A stretch of 64,000 nucleotides of DNA from Anaerosporobacter faecicola (GTDB lineage: Bacteria; Bacillota; Clostridia; Lachnospirales; Lachnospiraceae): assembly GCF_012070565.1 (NCBI RefSeq), contig NZ_JAAQRO010000052.1, positions 1 through 64,000 of the forward strand, in the 5' to 3' direction. Made by a program: the position numbers and the translations under genes. Below, piece after piece: positions 27,703 to 38,319 of the stretch (positions are counted from its first letter, which is position 1; the number at the start of each line of letters is the position of its first letter). Below the pieces are notes generated by a model that saw only the letters and a list, made by a program, of their open reading frames with translations, did no database searches and had not been told where the DNA came from.

Positions 27703-28717
27703 TGGCTCCTGCTAATAGTGATTCCACTTCTTCAACAAATGCAGCACGACCAATTGGGCTATAACCTTGATTAAAGTAAGGACTTGCTGGTAATTCAACT
27801 ACATTACCGTTTTTAACAGCTTTTGTTCCATTCCAGATACTACTATTTTTTAATGCAGTTAAATCTTCTTCTGTAGCAATGGCAAAGATGTGATCTGCAT
27901 CGATTTCTGCTAATCCTTCATATGTTACTACTGGTAAACTTACATTCTCTTGAGCAGGCATTCCTTCTGGTTTTGCTAATCCCATATCATCATAAAAGAT
28001 TGTTCCTAACCCAGCACTGTCGAATAGGAATAAGCTTCCACCACTTGCTAAGAAGGATAAGTATGTGTCTTCTTCTCCATAGGTTTCTTTGATTCGTTTT
28101 CCTACTTCTTCTGCTTTTGCCAAGTATTCATTAATCCAAGTAGTTGCTTTTTCTTCCTCACCAAATACGTTTGCTACATGGCGAAAGTCTTCTTTCCAAT
28201 CCATTTGTTTTAATTCAATCATAACAACAGGAGCGATTTTTGATAATTGGTCATACATCTTTTCCTGTACAGTTGAGATTACAATCAGATCTGGCTCTAA
28301 AGCGATGATTGCTTCTACATCCATTTCTGCTAACATACTATAACCAAGAATCTTTGCATCTCCTAATACATCTTCTAGATAGGTTGGAAACTTTGTATAA
28401 TCATATCCATCACTATTTGCTGTACCGATTACATCATATCCTAATATAGAGAGAATATCACTTGCTCCACTAATATCAACAATTCTCTGTGGTGCAACAG
28501 GAATATCCACCTCACCTTTCACATCTTTGATGGTTCTTGTTCCAGTTTCTTCTCCTATATTCGTTCCCTCTGTTGCCTCTTCTGTTGTTTCTTCTGTTGT
28601 TTCTTCTTTTGTTCCTTCTGTTTGTCCATTGGAATTTGTGGCATTCTTATTCCCACAGCCAATCAGACCAAATGCTAATGTTACTACTGTCATTGCAAGT
28701 AATATTTGTTTCTTCAT
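27695..28717 (-). CDS. Iron-siderophore-binding lipoprotein
   Basis: 340 residues from the ATG at 28717 (AAAAGGAG upstream). Lipobox FGLIGC (C21), then a Thr/Glu-rich linker and a FepB/FhuD-type clamshell with RTIKDVKGEVDIPVAPQRIV, LEPDLIVIS and the late GTKAVKNGNVVELP. It binds ferric siderophore outside the membrane for the FecCD/FecE importer. First gene of the operon; the divergent AraC regulator and its repeats lie just upstream. Confidence 0.92.
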   Translation of the reverse strand: MKKQILLAMTVVTLAFGLIGCGNKNATNSNGQTEGTKEETTEETTEEATEGTNIGEETGTRTIKDVKGEVDIPVAPQRIVDISGASDILSILGYDVIGTANSDGYDYTKFPTYLEDVLGDAKILGYSMLAEMDVEAIIALEPDLIVISTVQEKMYDQLSKIAPVVMIELKQMDWKEDFRHVANVFGEEEKATTWINEYLAKAEEVGKRIKETYGEEDTYLSFLASGGSLFLFDSAGLGTIFYDDMGLAKPEGMPAQENVSLPVVTYEGLAEIDADHIFAIATEEDLTALKNSSIWNGTKAVKNGNVVELPASPYFNQGYSPIGRAAFVEEVESLLAGANE

Positions 28718-29133
28718 CTCTTTTTCTCCTTTTTGTTCTATTTTCAATAAAGAATTGCCTTTTCTTTTCATTTTTGCTAGAATAACAAATGTTTTTTTAG
28801 CCTACCAGCAGTTATTCATAACTAACTTACATGAATTATATATAATATTATTTTATGAAGCAATACTTTCACCCGATTTCATTATTTCGACACCTTTTTG
28901 CATTATTTTTATTCTACTCATTATGATTTCTACTTACTCGTGTACTTTTTTGAGTTATCCTATTAAGAGTAGTTATTCTATTTGGGGTTATCTTTTAGGC
29001 TTACTCTCTTAAGGTTACAATTTAGGAATAGTATTTGTGAATAAACGTGGGTTACTCTTAATTGGGGATAAGATTTTAGAAAATGCCTATAATGCTATTC
29101 ATAAGGTATATTTTTTGTAAAGGAGTAAAAATT
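28718..29133. promoter_or_regulatory. Divergent control region with repeated GGGTTAYYYTTAA motifs
   Basis: Between the siderophore importer (-) and the AraC regulator (+). Related sequences recur at 28952-28980 (GAGTTATCCTATTAAGAG), 28985-29018 (GGGTTATCTTTTAGG then CTTACTCTCTTAAGGTTAC) and 29049-29072 (GGGTTACTCTTAATTGG). Tandem sites of this kind next to an AraC gene suggest operators for the regulator. I see no clear Fur box. Confidence 0.5.
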
Positions 29134-30159
29134 ATGCAAACAATCGTTTCTTCTTCTGATGAATTTCGAAGAACCGTACTTCAGGAACTAGCATTCCAGA
29201 CAGAACCACATAAAAATTATGTTCACTATCATAATCCAGAGAAACCTTCTCTTGGACAGCTTCTACTGTATGAGCGAACTGGCTGCTATACCTTTGCTAT
29301 TGCTGATTTCACCATTCCTCATCCTTTTCAGATTACATTTGATAACCCGGAACATCTCATTCGCTTTGGGATCGTCTACTTGGGCTCAACCAATTATAAA
29401 TTAGAAAATCAATCCGTATCCTCTTTTAAGCCTTCCTCCTTTTTTGTTATAGAAAAAGAAATCCGTGGGCGGCAAGCCTGGTCCAAAGGAGAACACTACA
29501 AAGGTGCTGAGGTTACGATTTATGAAAGCTATATAAAGAACTACTTAAAAAAAACGTTCTCTATGGAATTTGACTATAGCAAATTCATAGAGAACGTAAC
29601 ATATCCTTATCTTCCTGTCGAAGTTATTACAATCTTAGAAAAGATGCAACTGCTTTCCTCACAGGAGAAACTTAACACGATCTATCTTGAAAGTTGTATC
29701 CTAGAGTGTATTGCCATCATCAGCCAAACAATGGAAACAGCTATGGACAATGCTTTCACCAGACAGCTGGATTTTGAAAAAATAACTATCGGTAAAAATC
29801 GCACCCTTATACTTTCTGCTTCTGATCTTCGCTCTATCGTGAAAGCACAGGAAATCTTAACAAGCAACCTGCAATCTCCACCGACAATCGAACATCTAAG
29901 TGAATTGGTATTTCTAAATCCCCAAAAACTAAAAGCGGGGTTTTCTTACTATTATCATATGCCAATTGGACAATATATCACATCCCTGCGTATGTCTATG
30001 GCTGTTAAACTTTTACGTACAACGGAACTAAGTATTGCAGAGATTGCCTCTCAGGTAGGGTATCCCTACACCAGTAATTTTATTAAAATCTTTCGTAAAA
30101 CCTACCATTGCACACCATTGGCCTATCGACAGAATCAAGAAAACAAGGCATTCCTATAA
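29134..30159 (+). CDS. AraC family transcriptional regulator
   Basis: 341 residues from the ATG at 29134, favoured by AAGGAG 8-9 bases upstream. N-terminal ~220 residues form a sensor domain like PchR-type siderophore regulators; the C-terminal ~100 residues carry two AraC helix-turn-helix units ([19 protein letters not shown] and [20 protein letters not shown]). Divergent from the iron-siderophore importer, which it likely activates with the siderophore as coinducer. Its stop codon overlaps that of the convergent chemoreceptor gene by six bases. Confidence 0.9.
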   Translation: MQTIVSSSDEFRRTVLQELAFQTEPHKNYVHYHNPEKPSLGQLLLYERTGCYTFAIADFTIPHPFQITFDNPEHLIRFGIVYLGSTNYKLENQSVSSFKPSSFFVIEKEIRGRQAWSKGEHYKGAEVTIYESYIKNYLKKTFSMEFDYSKFIENVTYPYLPVEVITILEKMQLLSSQEKLNTIYLESCILECIAIISQTMETAMDNAFTRQLDFEKITIGKNRTLILSASDLRSIVKAQEILTSNLQSPPTIEHLSELVFLNPQKLKAGFSYYYHMPIGQYITSLRMSMAVKLLRTTELSIAEIASQVGYPYTSNFIKIFRKTYHCTPLAYRQNQENKAFL

Positions 30160-32208
30160 TTTGAATTGACCAACCACTTGGCTGAGATTATAGGCGATAT
30201 CTTCCTGTTTCTTTGACATGGTAGAAACTTGATCAATGCTTTGAGAAACTTCACCTACCGACTCCATGATCTTGCCACTATTTTCTGCTGTAAACTGTGC
30301 AGATTCAGCTATCGTTTGTATTGCAAGACTTACTTCCCTCATGATTCGCTCAATTCCATTTCCCATATCCGCCATCTGTTCTGATATTTCTTCAATATAA
30401 TCTGCATCGGTATTATATTGATCTGCTACTGTTACGAATTTCTGGTAATCTGGAGTAACCGTCTCTTTCACAAATGCAAGAAGCGTACTTGAATTACCTG
30501 TTAATTCATGAAAAGCGGATTCAATCTCCTGTATTGTAGTTTGAATCTCTGTTACAGTAACTGCTGTATCATTGGCAAGACGACCGATTTCTGATGCAAC
30601 AACGGCAAATCCACGTCCTGCTTCGCCTGCTCTGGCAGCTTCAATAGAAGCATTTAAAGACAATAGATTAATCTGTCCAGCAATGTCAGAGATTGCATTT
30701 GCCATCGTACCGATGGATTCCACAATCTTCGTGTTCTCTATGCTCTTACTTAACTGCTCTTCGTATTTCTGGGACAGAGTACTCGCATATTCATAGGATT
30801 CCTTACTTGTTTTTCCGATTTCACTGGCACGTTGCTTAATCTCACCAGACATATCTTTGCTCTTTTGGATCTCAGTAGCTAATACACCAACTGATGCGTT
30901 CACTTCTTCTGTGGAAGCATTTACTTCCTCTGTTGAGGCGCTCGTTGACATCATTGCTTCGTTCACTTCCCGCATATAATTCTCAATGCGACTGAATTGT
31001 TCAAGTAACTCATTTGCCGATTTATTCAGATTAATACTTGAATCATTGATCTCATCTGCGTGTTCTGCAATATTCTTGATTACATACTTATTACTAGCAT
31101 ACATCTCGTTCAGTGAATTTCCCATTAATCCTAATTCATCTTTTGTCTTAACATGAATCTCTTGAACGGTGAAGTCACGATCAGCCAAAGAACCTGCGAA
31201 TCTCTTAACGCGGTTGACACTCTTAGATATTCCTCGTATCTGGACCAATACCATTACCACAATAAGTACCGTAGCTAATAAAGCTACAAAAGACAACTTA
31301 AGTATAAGTCTATTCACAGGATCTTTTAATTCAGCCGTAGGAATCTGAATCATCAACTTCCACCCTAATTTCGGAATGGTTGTAAAATAGAGATTGTACT
31401 TTTCTCCATTCTGTTTGTATGTAGTCATTCCTTCTTCCTTTGCTAAGATTTCTTTTGCCGCACGGGTAAGGGATGTATTCTTCTCGTCCGTAATACGTAC
31501 CCCTTCTTCGGCTTTCTGTAAATCATCACAATAGATATAGGTTCCTTCACCAGTCACCAACATCCCCTTTCCGTCTTTGCCAACGGATATATTACCAATC
31601 AATTCTTGAATCGTGTCAAATCGCATATCTACCGTGACACACCCTATGTACGTTTGGTTTGCATCAAAGATTGGTGTAGAGCAAGAAGACATGATCGTAT
31701 CTAATGTCTCATCATAATATGGATTTGTAAATACTGGTTCCTTACTTGTCTTGGCATTCTGATAATACTCCTGTGAGAAATAATCATACGTAGAATTGCT
31801 GTAATCATAGGTAATCACAAAGTTATCTCCATCTTTATAAGCATAAGGGCCAAAATACTCTTGTGTTGTTTCAAATACATATGGTTCAAACCATAATCCA
31901 CAACCCATAGCAAGGTCATTTGCTTTTGCGAACTCCAATAACATTGTCTCATAATTCTTTTGATTTTCCGTCTGATACGTTACTCCCACTGCTCTTGCAA
32001 TAGAATCAGCAAGAATAGATATAGAATCCAAACATTTCTCTATACTTTGTAACTGGCTGGATAGTTCTGAATTCATTTCTCGGCTAATCTGCTGATTAAT
32101 AATCGATTTACTTGTTTCAGCGCTAATCGTTGCTAATAACGTCATTGCAATCAGGATTACCGGCACTATAAATACTAACATTCTAATACTAATTTTTTTA
32201 AATTTCAT
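30154..32208 (-). CDS. Methyl-accepting chemotaxis protein
   Basis: 684 residues. TM1 about 9-28, an extracytoplasmic double-Cache domain (~35-290; [20 protein letters not shown] is a typical Cache strand pair), TM2 about 302-324, HAMP ~325-378, and a long MCP signalling domain whose hairpin tip reads [19 protein letters not shown]. It senses a small ligand and signals through CheA. The stop overlaps the AraC stop. No flagellar sigma-28 promoter could be seen in the AT-rich upstream 235 bases. Confidence 0.93.
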   Translation of the reverse strand: MKFKKISIRMLVFIVPVILIAMTLLATISAETSKSIINQQISREMNSELSSQLQSIEKCLDSISILADSIARAVGVTYQTENQKNYETMLLEFAKANDLAMGCGLWFEPYVFETTQEYFGPYAYKDGDNFVITYDYSNSTYDYFSQEYYQNAKTSKEPVFTNPYYDETLDTIMSSCSTPIFDANQTYIGCVTVDMRFDTIQELIGNISVGKDGKGMLVTGEGTYIYCDDLQKAEEGVRITDEKNTSLTRAAKEILAKEEGMTTYKQNGEKYNLYFTTIPKLGWKLMIQIPTAELKDPVNRLILKLSFVALLATVLIVVMVLVQIRGISKSVNRVKRFAGSLADRDFTVQEIHVKTKDELGLMGNSLNEMYASNKYVIKNIAEHADEINDSSINLNKSANELLEQFSRIENYMREVNEAMMSTSASTEEVNASTEEVNASVGVLATEIQKSKDMSGEIKQRASEIGKTSKESYEYASTLSQKYEEQLSKSIENTKIVESIGTMANAISDIAGQINLLSLNASIEAARAGEAGRGFAVVASEIGRLANDTAVTVTEIQTTIQEIESAFHELTGNSSTLLAFVKETVTPDYQKFVTVADQYNTDADYIEEISEQMADMGNGIERIMREVSLAIQTIAESAQFTAENSGKIMESVGEVSQSIDQVSTMSKKQEDIAYNLSQVVGQFKL

Positions 32209-32444
32209 AGAGTGACACTTCCTTTCCTATTTTTTCATTTGTTTCTTTTTTTTAAATATTTTCTCATATATAGTGTTATTTGATGCTATTTACACTATTA
32301 GTAGTATTAATTTTACCATATAATACATATATTTCAAATATAAATAGATAATTATTATATTTCGATAATATTTTCAATATATAGTGGATTATTTTCTGAT
32401 AAAATGGCATATATTGTACTATAATTACATGTTTTTACCAGTAT

Positions 32445-32900
32445 TTATTCTTCTTTCCTTTCTCTGTTTCTCCTCCTCTTTAGGAGAAAGAGGTCGATTA
32501 TGATACAGAGTACTCCCTCTACTGCAATGACATACAATAAGATATCAAGATTTGATGAGAATACAAATATCTTTGTATGATCCATTTTATTCACAAAGAA
32601 TGAAATCGTTTCATTCACGTTTCCTTTGCCTCTTGGTAGATAGCAATTTCGATATTCCTTCTCTTCTATTTGGTAACTTACATATATTCCAGGTTCCTTA
32701 TTAACCAAAAGTGCTGACTGCTCCTCCCTATGCAAACTCTCTTCTTTTGTGACTATCTTCGTAATTTTTCCTTGAACGAGTGTTGCATTATATTCCATGA
32801 TCATTTGAAAAGCAATACAATAACCAAAAAAAGACAAACATAGGATTCCTATATATAGAAATAAATGCGAACTAATTTTCTTCTTCTGTTTTCCCATCAT
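32445..32900 (-). CDS. DUF3592-like membrane protein
   Basis: 151 residues, TM helices near 13-33 and 118-138 with an extracytoplasmic beta-rich domain between (VTKEES, YVSYQIEEKEYRNCYLP, NETISFFVNK). The pattern of V-x-Y-x-V/Y strands with a final FxxNKxDP-like loop is that of DUF3592 proteins, of unknown function. TAGGAG precedes ATGATG. No operon partners. Confidence 0.6.
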   Translation of the reverse strand: MMGKQKKKISSHLFLYIGILCLSFFGYCIAFQMIMEYNATLVQGKITKIVTKEESLHREEQSALLVNKEPGIYVSYQIEEKEYRNCYLPRGKGNVNETISFFVNKMDHTKIFVFSSNLDILLYVIAVEGVLCIIIDLFLLKRRRNRERKEE

Positions 32901-33275
32901 TTTCTCCTATTTCCTTTTTTATTAATCCTATACATTCCTGATTGAACCTTGTAAATTATAGTTTTCGAATAATACTTGAACTTTATGCAGAGAAAATAGA
33001 TTCAGGTGATTTGCTACCTATTAAATAATAAGTGAATAAGAATAGATTTTTATAAGGTGTACTAATAGCATTCTGAAGCCTGTCTAATATTAGAGAAAAA
33101 TAGCGAATTTTTCTATCTTTTCGTTGCAAAATCTTTAAAAATCAGATATACTCATTTTGTCAAATTTATGTATAGGAATGTAATAATCGTTATATTCTTT
33201 CATAATTTAGTAACTTAATTTACTTTTTTGTTACTAGTGGCAATTCGCACTGTTTCTAAAATTAGGAGGTCAATT
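32901..33275. other. AT-rich intergenic region upstream of the purine permease
   Basis: Divergent region of about 375 bases. I looked for a purine riboswitch (P1-J elements such as TATAAT..TCCTAATATGG) and for a PurR box and found neither. A short stem (gaaaaatagcgaatttttc) is visible near 33095. Otherwise nothing recognisable. Confidence 0.5.
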
Positions 33276-34688
33276 ATGGAAAAGTTTTTCAAACTCAAGG
33301 AAAATGGCACGAACGTATCAACCGAAATTCTTGCCGGACTAACCACTTTCTTCGCTATGGCTTACATTATCATCGTGAATCCAAGTGTACTATCTCAATC
33401 AGGTATGGAATGGGGTGCTGTATTCCTAGCAACCATCATCTCTTCAATCGTTGGTACGCTGATCATGGCATTAGTTGCTAATGTCCCTTACGCACAAGCT
33501 CCAGGTATGGGTCTCAATGCCTTCTTCGTATATACGGTATGTTTTGGACTTAAATTTTCTTGGCAACAAGCATTATCTATGGTATTCATCTGTGGCTTGA
33601 TCAATATACTTATTACTGTGACTAAACTTCGTAAATACATAATCAAAGCAATCCCAAGAAGCATGCAAAATGCTATTGGTGGTGGTATTGGTATCTTTAT
33701 TGCTTATATTGGTTTAAAAAATGCAAATATCATTAACTTTACCAATGATACTGGTGCAGAAGTTGGCATTGGTGCTTCTGTACACGGATCTCAAATCGTT
33801 CCAACTTTATCTGGTTTTAAATCTTCAGAATTAGCTGCAATTTTAGCTGTAATTGGTCTTGTTATTACGGTAGCACTCCTTATGTTAAAAGTAAAAGGAG
33901 CAATCTTTATTGGAATTATTGTAACTTCATTAATTGGTATTCCTATGGGTCTTACGAATGTTGGTGATACAATCAACTTTAAGGAAGCATGTTCAGCCCT
34001 TCCTTCTACATTTGGTGTAATCTTTACAAAAGATGGTCTTCCATCCTTATTCTCCGATTTATCCCAACTACCAATTGTTTTAATTACGATCTTCTCTTTC
34101 AGTTTATCTGATACATTTGATACAATTGGAACATTTATCGGTACTGGTCGTCGTAGTGGTATCTTCAGTGAAGAAGACGAAAAATCAATGGAAACAAATT
34201 CTGGATTCCATTCAAAGATGGACAAAGCTTTATTTGCAGATGCAACTGCAACATCAATCGGTGCAATCTTTGGTACATCGAATACAACTACTTATGTAGA
34301 AAGTGCTGCTGGTATTGGTGCTGGTGGACGTACAGGATTAACAAGTGTTGTTGTCGCTATCTGTTTTGCACTTAGTGCATTCCTTGCTTCCTTTGTAAGT
34401 GCAATTCCATCATCAGCTACTGCACCTGCGTTAATTATTGTTGGTGTTATGATGTTATCTTCATTCAAAGAAATTGCTTGGGATGATTTAAGTGAAGCAA
34501 TTCCTGCATTCTTTGCTGGTATCTTTATGGCTCTTTGCTACAGTATCTCAAATGGTATCGCAACAGGATTCATCTTCTACTGTATCGTTAAGGTATGTAA
34601 TAAGAAAGCAAAAGACGTACACCCAATTATCTGGGTTGTATCTGCATTATTCATTCTGAACTATATCTTATTAGCCTTTATTAATTAG
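33276..34688 (+). CDS. NCS2 family purine permease (AzgA/PbuG type)
   Basis: 470 residues from the ATG at 33276 (TTAGGAGG upstream), about 12-14 TM segments. Family motifs: GLTTFFAMAYIIIVNP, APGMGLNAFF, PRSMQNAIGGGIGIFIAYIG, SLSDTFDTIGTFIGTG, GTSNTTTYVESAAGIGAGGRTG. AzgA-like proteins import hypoxanthine, guanine or adenine by proton symport. Monocistronic. Confidence 0.93.
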   Translation: MEKFFKLKENGTNVSTEILAGLTTFFAMAYIIIVNPSVLSQSGMEWGAVFLATIISSIVGTLIMALVANVPYAQAPGMGLNAFFVYTVCFGLKFSWQQALSMVFICGLINILITVTKLRKYIIKAIPRSMQNAIGGGIGIFIAYIGLKNANIINFTNDTGAEVGIGASVHGSQIVPTLSGFKSSELAAILAVIGLVITVALLMLKVKGAIFIGIIVTSLIGIPMGLTNVGDTINFKEACSALPSTFGVIFTKDGLPSLFSDLSQLPIVLITIFSFSLSDTFDTIGTFIGTGRRSGIFSEEDEKSMETNSGFHSKMDKALFADATATSIGAIFGTSNTTTYVESAAGIGAGGRTGLTSVVVAICFALSAFLASFVSAIPSSATAPALIIVGVMMLSSFKEIAWDDLSEAIPAFFAGIFMALCYSISNGIATGFIFYCIVKVCNKKAKDVHPIIWVVSALFILNYILLAFIN

Positions 34689-34701
34689 TTAGTATCATAC
34701 G

Positions 34702-34740
34702 GAGTCAATTGTACAGTATTGTAGAATTGACTCTGTATTG
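34702..34740 (+). terminator. Weak hairpin after the purine permease
   Basis: GAGTCAATT (34702-34710) pairs with AATTGACTC (34725-34733), followed by TGTATTGCTATATTTATTT. The U-tract is poor; the stronger terminator at 34806-34866 backs it up. Confidence 0.5.
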
Positions 34741-34805
34741 CTATATTTATTTGATACTTTTCACTTTTCATTTATGTTGATTCCTTTACCAATCAACATA
34801 ACAAC

Positions 34806-34866
34806 AAAACCCCTTAACAAGTTCAATCTGCTACTCAACTCACAGATTACTTGTTAAGGGGTTTTT
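34806..34866. terminator. Bidirectional terminator
   Basis: AAAACCCCTTAACAAGT pairs with ACTTGTTAAGGGGTTTT; A and T tracts on both sides. It separates convergent genes for the purine permease (+) and the small membrane protein (-). Confidence 0.9.
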
Positions 34867-34905
34867 GTTTTCTTGTTCGTCTACGCGAATAATAACATAC
34901 TTCTA

Positions 34906-35292
34906 TTATTCTGAAAATCTTTGATAAACACGTCTTATATATCCAATCGCTAGTATACGGATTAGTAAACTGACAATTGCTAGTAAATCGCCTAGACAAA
35001 TTGCAATAAAACATCCAATCGCATTCACACACAGTAAGAATAAGACAAGTCTTATGGTTTTCTTTGAATATGAAAAGAGCACACACATACAGGAGATTTC
35101 AAGAAGTGCCATTACAATACTATAGATTACAGCATACATTGGCTTTTCATTCGTCGCATATGTAGACGTCTTTGTAAATAGATAGCGGTAATCTAGGTGC
35201 TCCAAGCCTGGAATCAAACTCTTCAATAATCCCAAAATTCCTCCAACGATCAATACACTGACGATTAGGATTACCACTTTATTCTTTTTCAT
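34906..35292 (-). CDS. Small polytopic membrane protein
   Basis: 128 residues with about four hydrophobic segments (7-27, 54-74, 80-100, 102-118). No family recognised. Start overlaps the stop of the upstream kinase gene by four bases, so the two are cotranslated. GGAGTG precedes ATG. Confidence 0.65.
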   Translation of the reverse strand: MKKNKVVILIVSVLIVGGILGLLKSLIPGLEHLDYRYLFTKTSTYATNEKPMYAVIYSIVMALLEISCMCVLFSYSKKTIRLVLFLLCVNAIGCFIAICLGDLLAIVSLLIRILAIGYIRRVYQRFSE

Positions 35293-36122
35293 TCAACACT
35301 CCTATCTTTACATTCCTCATTTGCAAAAGATTTTATATCGGCTATAACCTCTTCAAACGTATACTTTTTACTTTCTAACCGGATACAATGATTTGTAAGT
35401 AGTTCCTTCATGATACGGTCTTCCATTTGCATTCTTCTTGTAAAATGATCAACTAAATCTTGAAATGTGCTATACTGGTGTACTTTCCCATAAGGTGATT
35501 GATTTAGATACTCCATCATCATTCGATACCAGACTTCTTCCCCCTGTTCATTCACCCGTTCTTTCTTAATCTGCTCAATTGTTGTCTTAATATCTGTTGT
35601 CTCTAGGCGAATCAGCAAAAAGGAATTCAGATCCACATGCTCCAATAACTCTTTATAGAATGCAAAAATTTTCTCTTCCTCATATTGTTCATATAGCAAA
35701 AGTTCTTCAACGATATTTTGAAAAAAGGAACATTCAAATAGTTTCCCTGTTTCATTAAATCGTTGAAACCGACTCATAACAATATCATGAAATTCTCCTC
35801 TTGTTCTTCGTCCATTATAGATTTCAAATTGTTCCATGTAGGAGTAAAAATCCGGTTCTTCCGTTCGGATTTTGGTATAGGTAACAACTTTTTTCTCTCC
35901 TTCATCAATGGTATTCTTTCGAATTTCCTCTTCAAGCATTGGAAATAACCTAAGTGCTTTCTCATACTCGTCCTGATTCATGTAAGAACACCATGCCAGT
36001 TCTACAGGTGACCAATCTCCTTCTCGAAAACATTGATACTCTGGCAATGCTTCATTCAATCGATTCAATAGCGTTGTTTTTCCGCAACCGGGTATCCCTT
36101 CTATAAATATATTCTTCTTCAA
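35289..36122 (-). CDS. P-loop kinase-like protein
   Basis: 277 residues. Walker A GIPGCGKTT (residues 9-17) near the N-terminus, then a helical core with RFQRFNETGKLFECSFFQN resembling the lid/acceptor area of nucleoside or thymidylate kinase folds. Target unknown. Starts at TTG with GGGGG nine bases upstream. Coupled to the small membrane protein downstream. Confidence 0.7.
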   Translation of the reverse strand: MKKNIFIEGIPGCGKTTLLNRLNEALPEYQCFREGDWSPVELAWCSYMNQDEYEKALRLFPMLEEEIRKNTIDEGEKKVVTYTKIRTEEPDFYSYMEQFEIYNGRRTRGEFHDIVMSRFQRFNETGKLFECSFFQNIVEELLLYEQYEEEKIFAFYKELLEHVDLNSFLLIRLETTDIKTTIEQIKKERVNEQGEEVWYRMMMEYLNQSPYGKVHQYSTFQDLVDHFTRRMQMEDRIMKELLTNHCIRLESKKYTFEEVIADIKSFANEECKDRSVE

Positions 36123-36227
36123 TTCACATGTCCCCCTTTATGCCCCTCATCAGATAATAAGGTTCGTTTTCTTCACGTGTAACACAACTATTTTATCATC
36201 TTAGGGAGATTACAGCAAACTGATTAT

Positions 36228-38168
36228 TTAAAGCCTACTCTTCCAGATCAAGATGTGATTCTTTCCTGGTTTTAGTTTCTGTATTGGACCTGGTATTGGA
36301 GATGCCTGCAATTCCTCTCCTAGCAAATCATGATCAATCGTCAATGGTGACCCGTCTGGATTTTCATAATGTGTTTCCGTTATTCTTGGCATACCGAGAT
36401 TCGATGTCCCAATTCGTTTCGTTGCAACATCACAAATCTGTTCTGGTAGCGTTATATCTAAGTATGTATTCTCCCCTTCTGTAGTAACCGCAACCATTGG
36501 ATCAATGCCCTCTGTATATCCATCTTTTTCACGATCAAACCCTTTTGCTCCATTGAGATACACATTTCCTTGAATATAAACGGGTTGCTTTATATGTGCA
36601 TAATTTTCTACGTCCCCTTCTCCCACTTGATAGTATGCCTCTACATACTCTTCCATATTGATAGGGGAACCATTATAATCTGCCGTTCCATATTTTCGAT
36701 CCTTCTCATCTCCACCTACGAATATATTCTGATACCAACGATCATCTCCACCATATACGATCGCTGTACCCAGTAGATCAGTAGAGTGTGGAAGATGATA
36801 AGGCGTGGAGCGATCAGGTACTGCCCATCTCTTCATATAACCACAACAAAGGTTTTGTACATAAGCACCACCCTGTGCAACATTTTCAAAATTATATTCT
36901 GAAGCAAAGATATTATTATCCACAAGATATGGTCCATGGGTAACTTCCACCATTAAATCACGATCATTATGGTCATACACATTACAGCTAACGCGAGTTC
37001 CTTGTGCCTGCCAATCCAACCAAGTACCAAGGGAACAATGATGAATACGATTATGATGAATCTGCACGTCAATTGCGGCATGCAATTTAATACCACCGAT
37101 TTCATATCCCAAGAATTCATATTTCTTTGCAATCTGATAGATTTCATTGCCGTAGATTTCGCTATAGATACAGCCTAGATGTCCAACGATTCCATTCTGA
37201 CCACAATCATAGATTATATTATTCCGAACAATATGTGAACCAATTCGTTCTTTATCCCAGCCAATATGTTTTGCTAAGAAAACCGCTTCCATCTGATGCT
37301 GATAACCTGGTTTGTATCGGTTTTTGGAAAATTCATTATGTCCTGTTGAGATTTCTTTCCCCAGACTGATTGCACTACATTTGGAATCATGTAGGATATT
37401 GTCCTCAATAATCCAACCCCTGCTCCAGTGAGGGCCAATCATCCCAGGTTGATCAGCTGTTGGTGGCGCCCATGGGGTTGCTGCATGTGCCATTTCAAAT
37501 CCTCGCACGGTTATGTTATTGATTCCTGTATGTTCAGGGAAGAAACAGGAACGACGAACATTCATCTCTACTAGTTCCTTATTCGGATCATACGTTCCAA
37601 AATTCGCATATAGGATTGTCTCCTGCTCCTTAACCTGTGCATACCATAGATAAACACTACGCTCCGGATATAAAAGTGCCTCTTTCTTCTCTGCTAAAAT
37701 ACATTCACTGGTATATCGTATTTGAGGTTGTTTTAGTTCCTCCAATGAACCTGCCTCGAATAAAGAAATTCCATTCAGATATACATCTCCTAGATGAACT
37801 TGACTTTTCTTTGGGTAGACAAGCCAATCTCCCCAAATTGGTATTGCATAAGGATTGTACCCAGCGAATATTTCATTCTCTACTGACACGCTCCATATGC
37901 CTTCTTCATTCTGTTTCCAACCTGTTACACATTCAGAGCCTTTAATAACCACATGCTCTCCTTGTGCTGCTTCATAGGTAATACGTCCACACTGCCCTTT
38001 CCCACTGTTTCTTGGTTTTACCCATTCACGGTATTCACCTTCATGTACAATTACTGTATCGCCGGGCAACGCTTGATCTGCTGCCTTTTGAATCGTAAAA
38101 AATGGCTGTTCTTTCGTACCTGCATTTTGATTGGATCCATTCTTTGCTACATGATATACATTTCCCAT
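36228..38168 (-). CDS. GH120 beta-xylosidase
   Basis: 646 residues, no signal peptide, parallel beta-helix. It follows the Thermoanaerobacterium saccharolyticum XylC (GH120) sequence as I remember it: GDTVIVHEGEYREWVKP, FEMAHAATPWAPPTADQPG, IKLHAAIDVQIHHNRIH, LDWQAQGTRVS. The GH120 nucleophile Asp corresponds to D385 (LDWQAQG) and the acid/base Glu to E408 (VEVTHG); their spacing of 23 equals that of XylC. It removes xylose from xylo-oligosaccharides in the cytoplasm. Divergent from an AraC regulator; a sugar importer with sensor lies 20 kb away. Confidence 0.88.
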   Translation of the reverse strand: MGNVYHVAKNGSNQNAGTKEQPFFTIQKAADQALPGDTVIVHEGEYREWVKPRNSGKGQCGRITYEAAQGEHVVIKGSECVTGWKQNEEGIWSVSVENEIFAGYNPYAIPIWGDWLVYPKKSQVHLGDVYLNGISLFEAGSLEELKQPQIRYTSECILAEKKEALLYPERSVYLWYAQVKEQETILYANFGTYDPNKELVEMNVRRSCFFPEHTGINNITVRGFEMAHAATPWAPPTADQPGMIGPHWSRGWIIEDNILHDSKCSAISLGKEISTGHNEFSKNRYKPGYQHQMEAVFLAKHIGWDKERIGSHIVRNNIIYDCGQNGIVGHLGCIYSEIYGNEIYQIAKKYEFLGYEIGGIKLHAAIDVQIHHNRIHHCSLGTWLDWQAQGTRVSCNVYDHNDRDLMVEVTHGPYLVDNNIFASEYNFENVAQGGAYVQNLCCGYMKRWAVPDRSTPYHLPHSTDLLGTAIVYGGDDRWYQNIFVGGDEKDRKYGTADYNGSPINMEEYVEAYYQVGEGDVENYAHIKQPVYIQGNVYLNGAKGFDREKDGYTEGIDPMVAVTTEGENTYLDITLPEQICDVATKRIGTSNLGMPRITETHYENPDGSPLTIDHDLLGEELQASPIPGPIQKLKPGKNHILIWKSRL

Positions 38169-38319
38169 AATCTTTTCTTTCCTTTCCGTTGTTCGAATAC
38201 ATTACTGATCAGGAGATCGTTTTATTGCTAATCTAGCTTATATTGTAAAGATTTGTACTTGTAAACACAAGCAATCCCTTGTACAATAAGAGACATAATT
38301 TGTGGTATGGAGGTATCTT
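38169..38319. promoter_or_regulatory. Divergent control region of xylosidase and AraC genes
   Basis: Contains CTTGTACTTGTAAACACAAGC with an inverted CTTGT/ACAAG arrangement and a further TTGTACAA at 38280-38287, candidate operators for the AraC regulator. A minus-strand -10 like TATAAG lies near 38238. Confidence 0.4.

Noticed and set aside
33001-33275. Purine riboswitch upstream of the purine permease
   Set aside because: None of the conserved P2/P3 loop or J-region sequences could be found.
34847-35086. Minus-strand ORF of 79 codons beside the small membrane protein
   Set aside because: Overlaps the better-supported gene in another frame and runs over a terminator.
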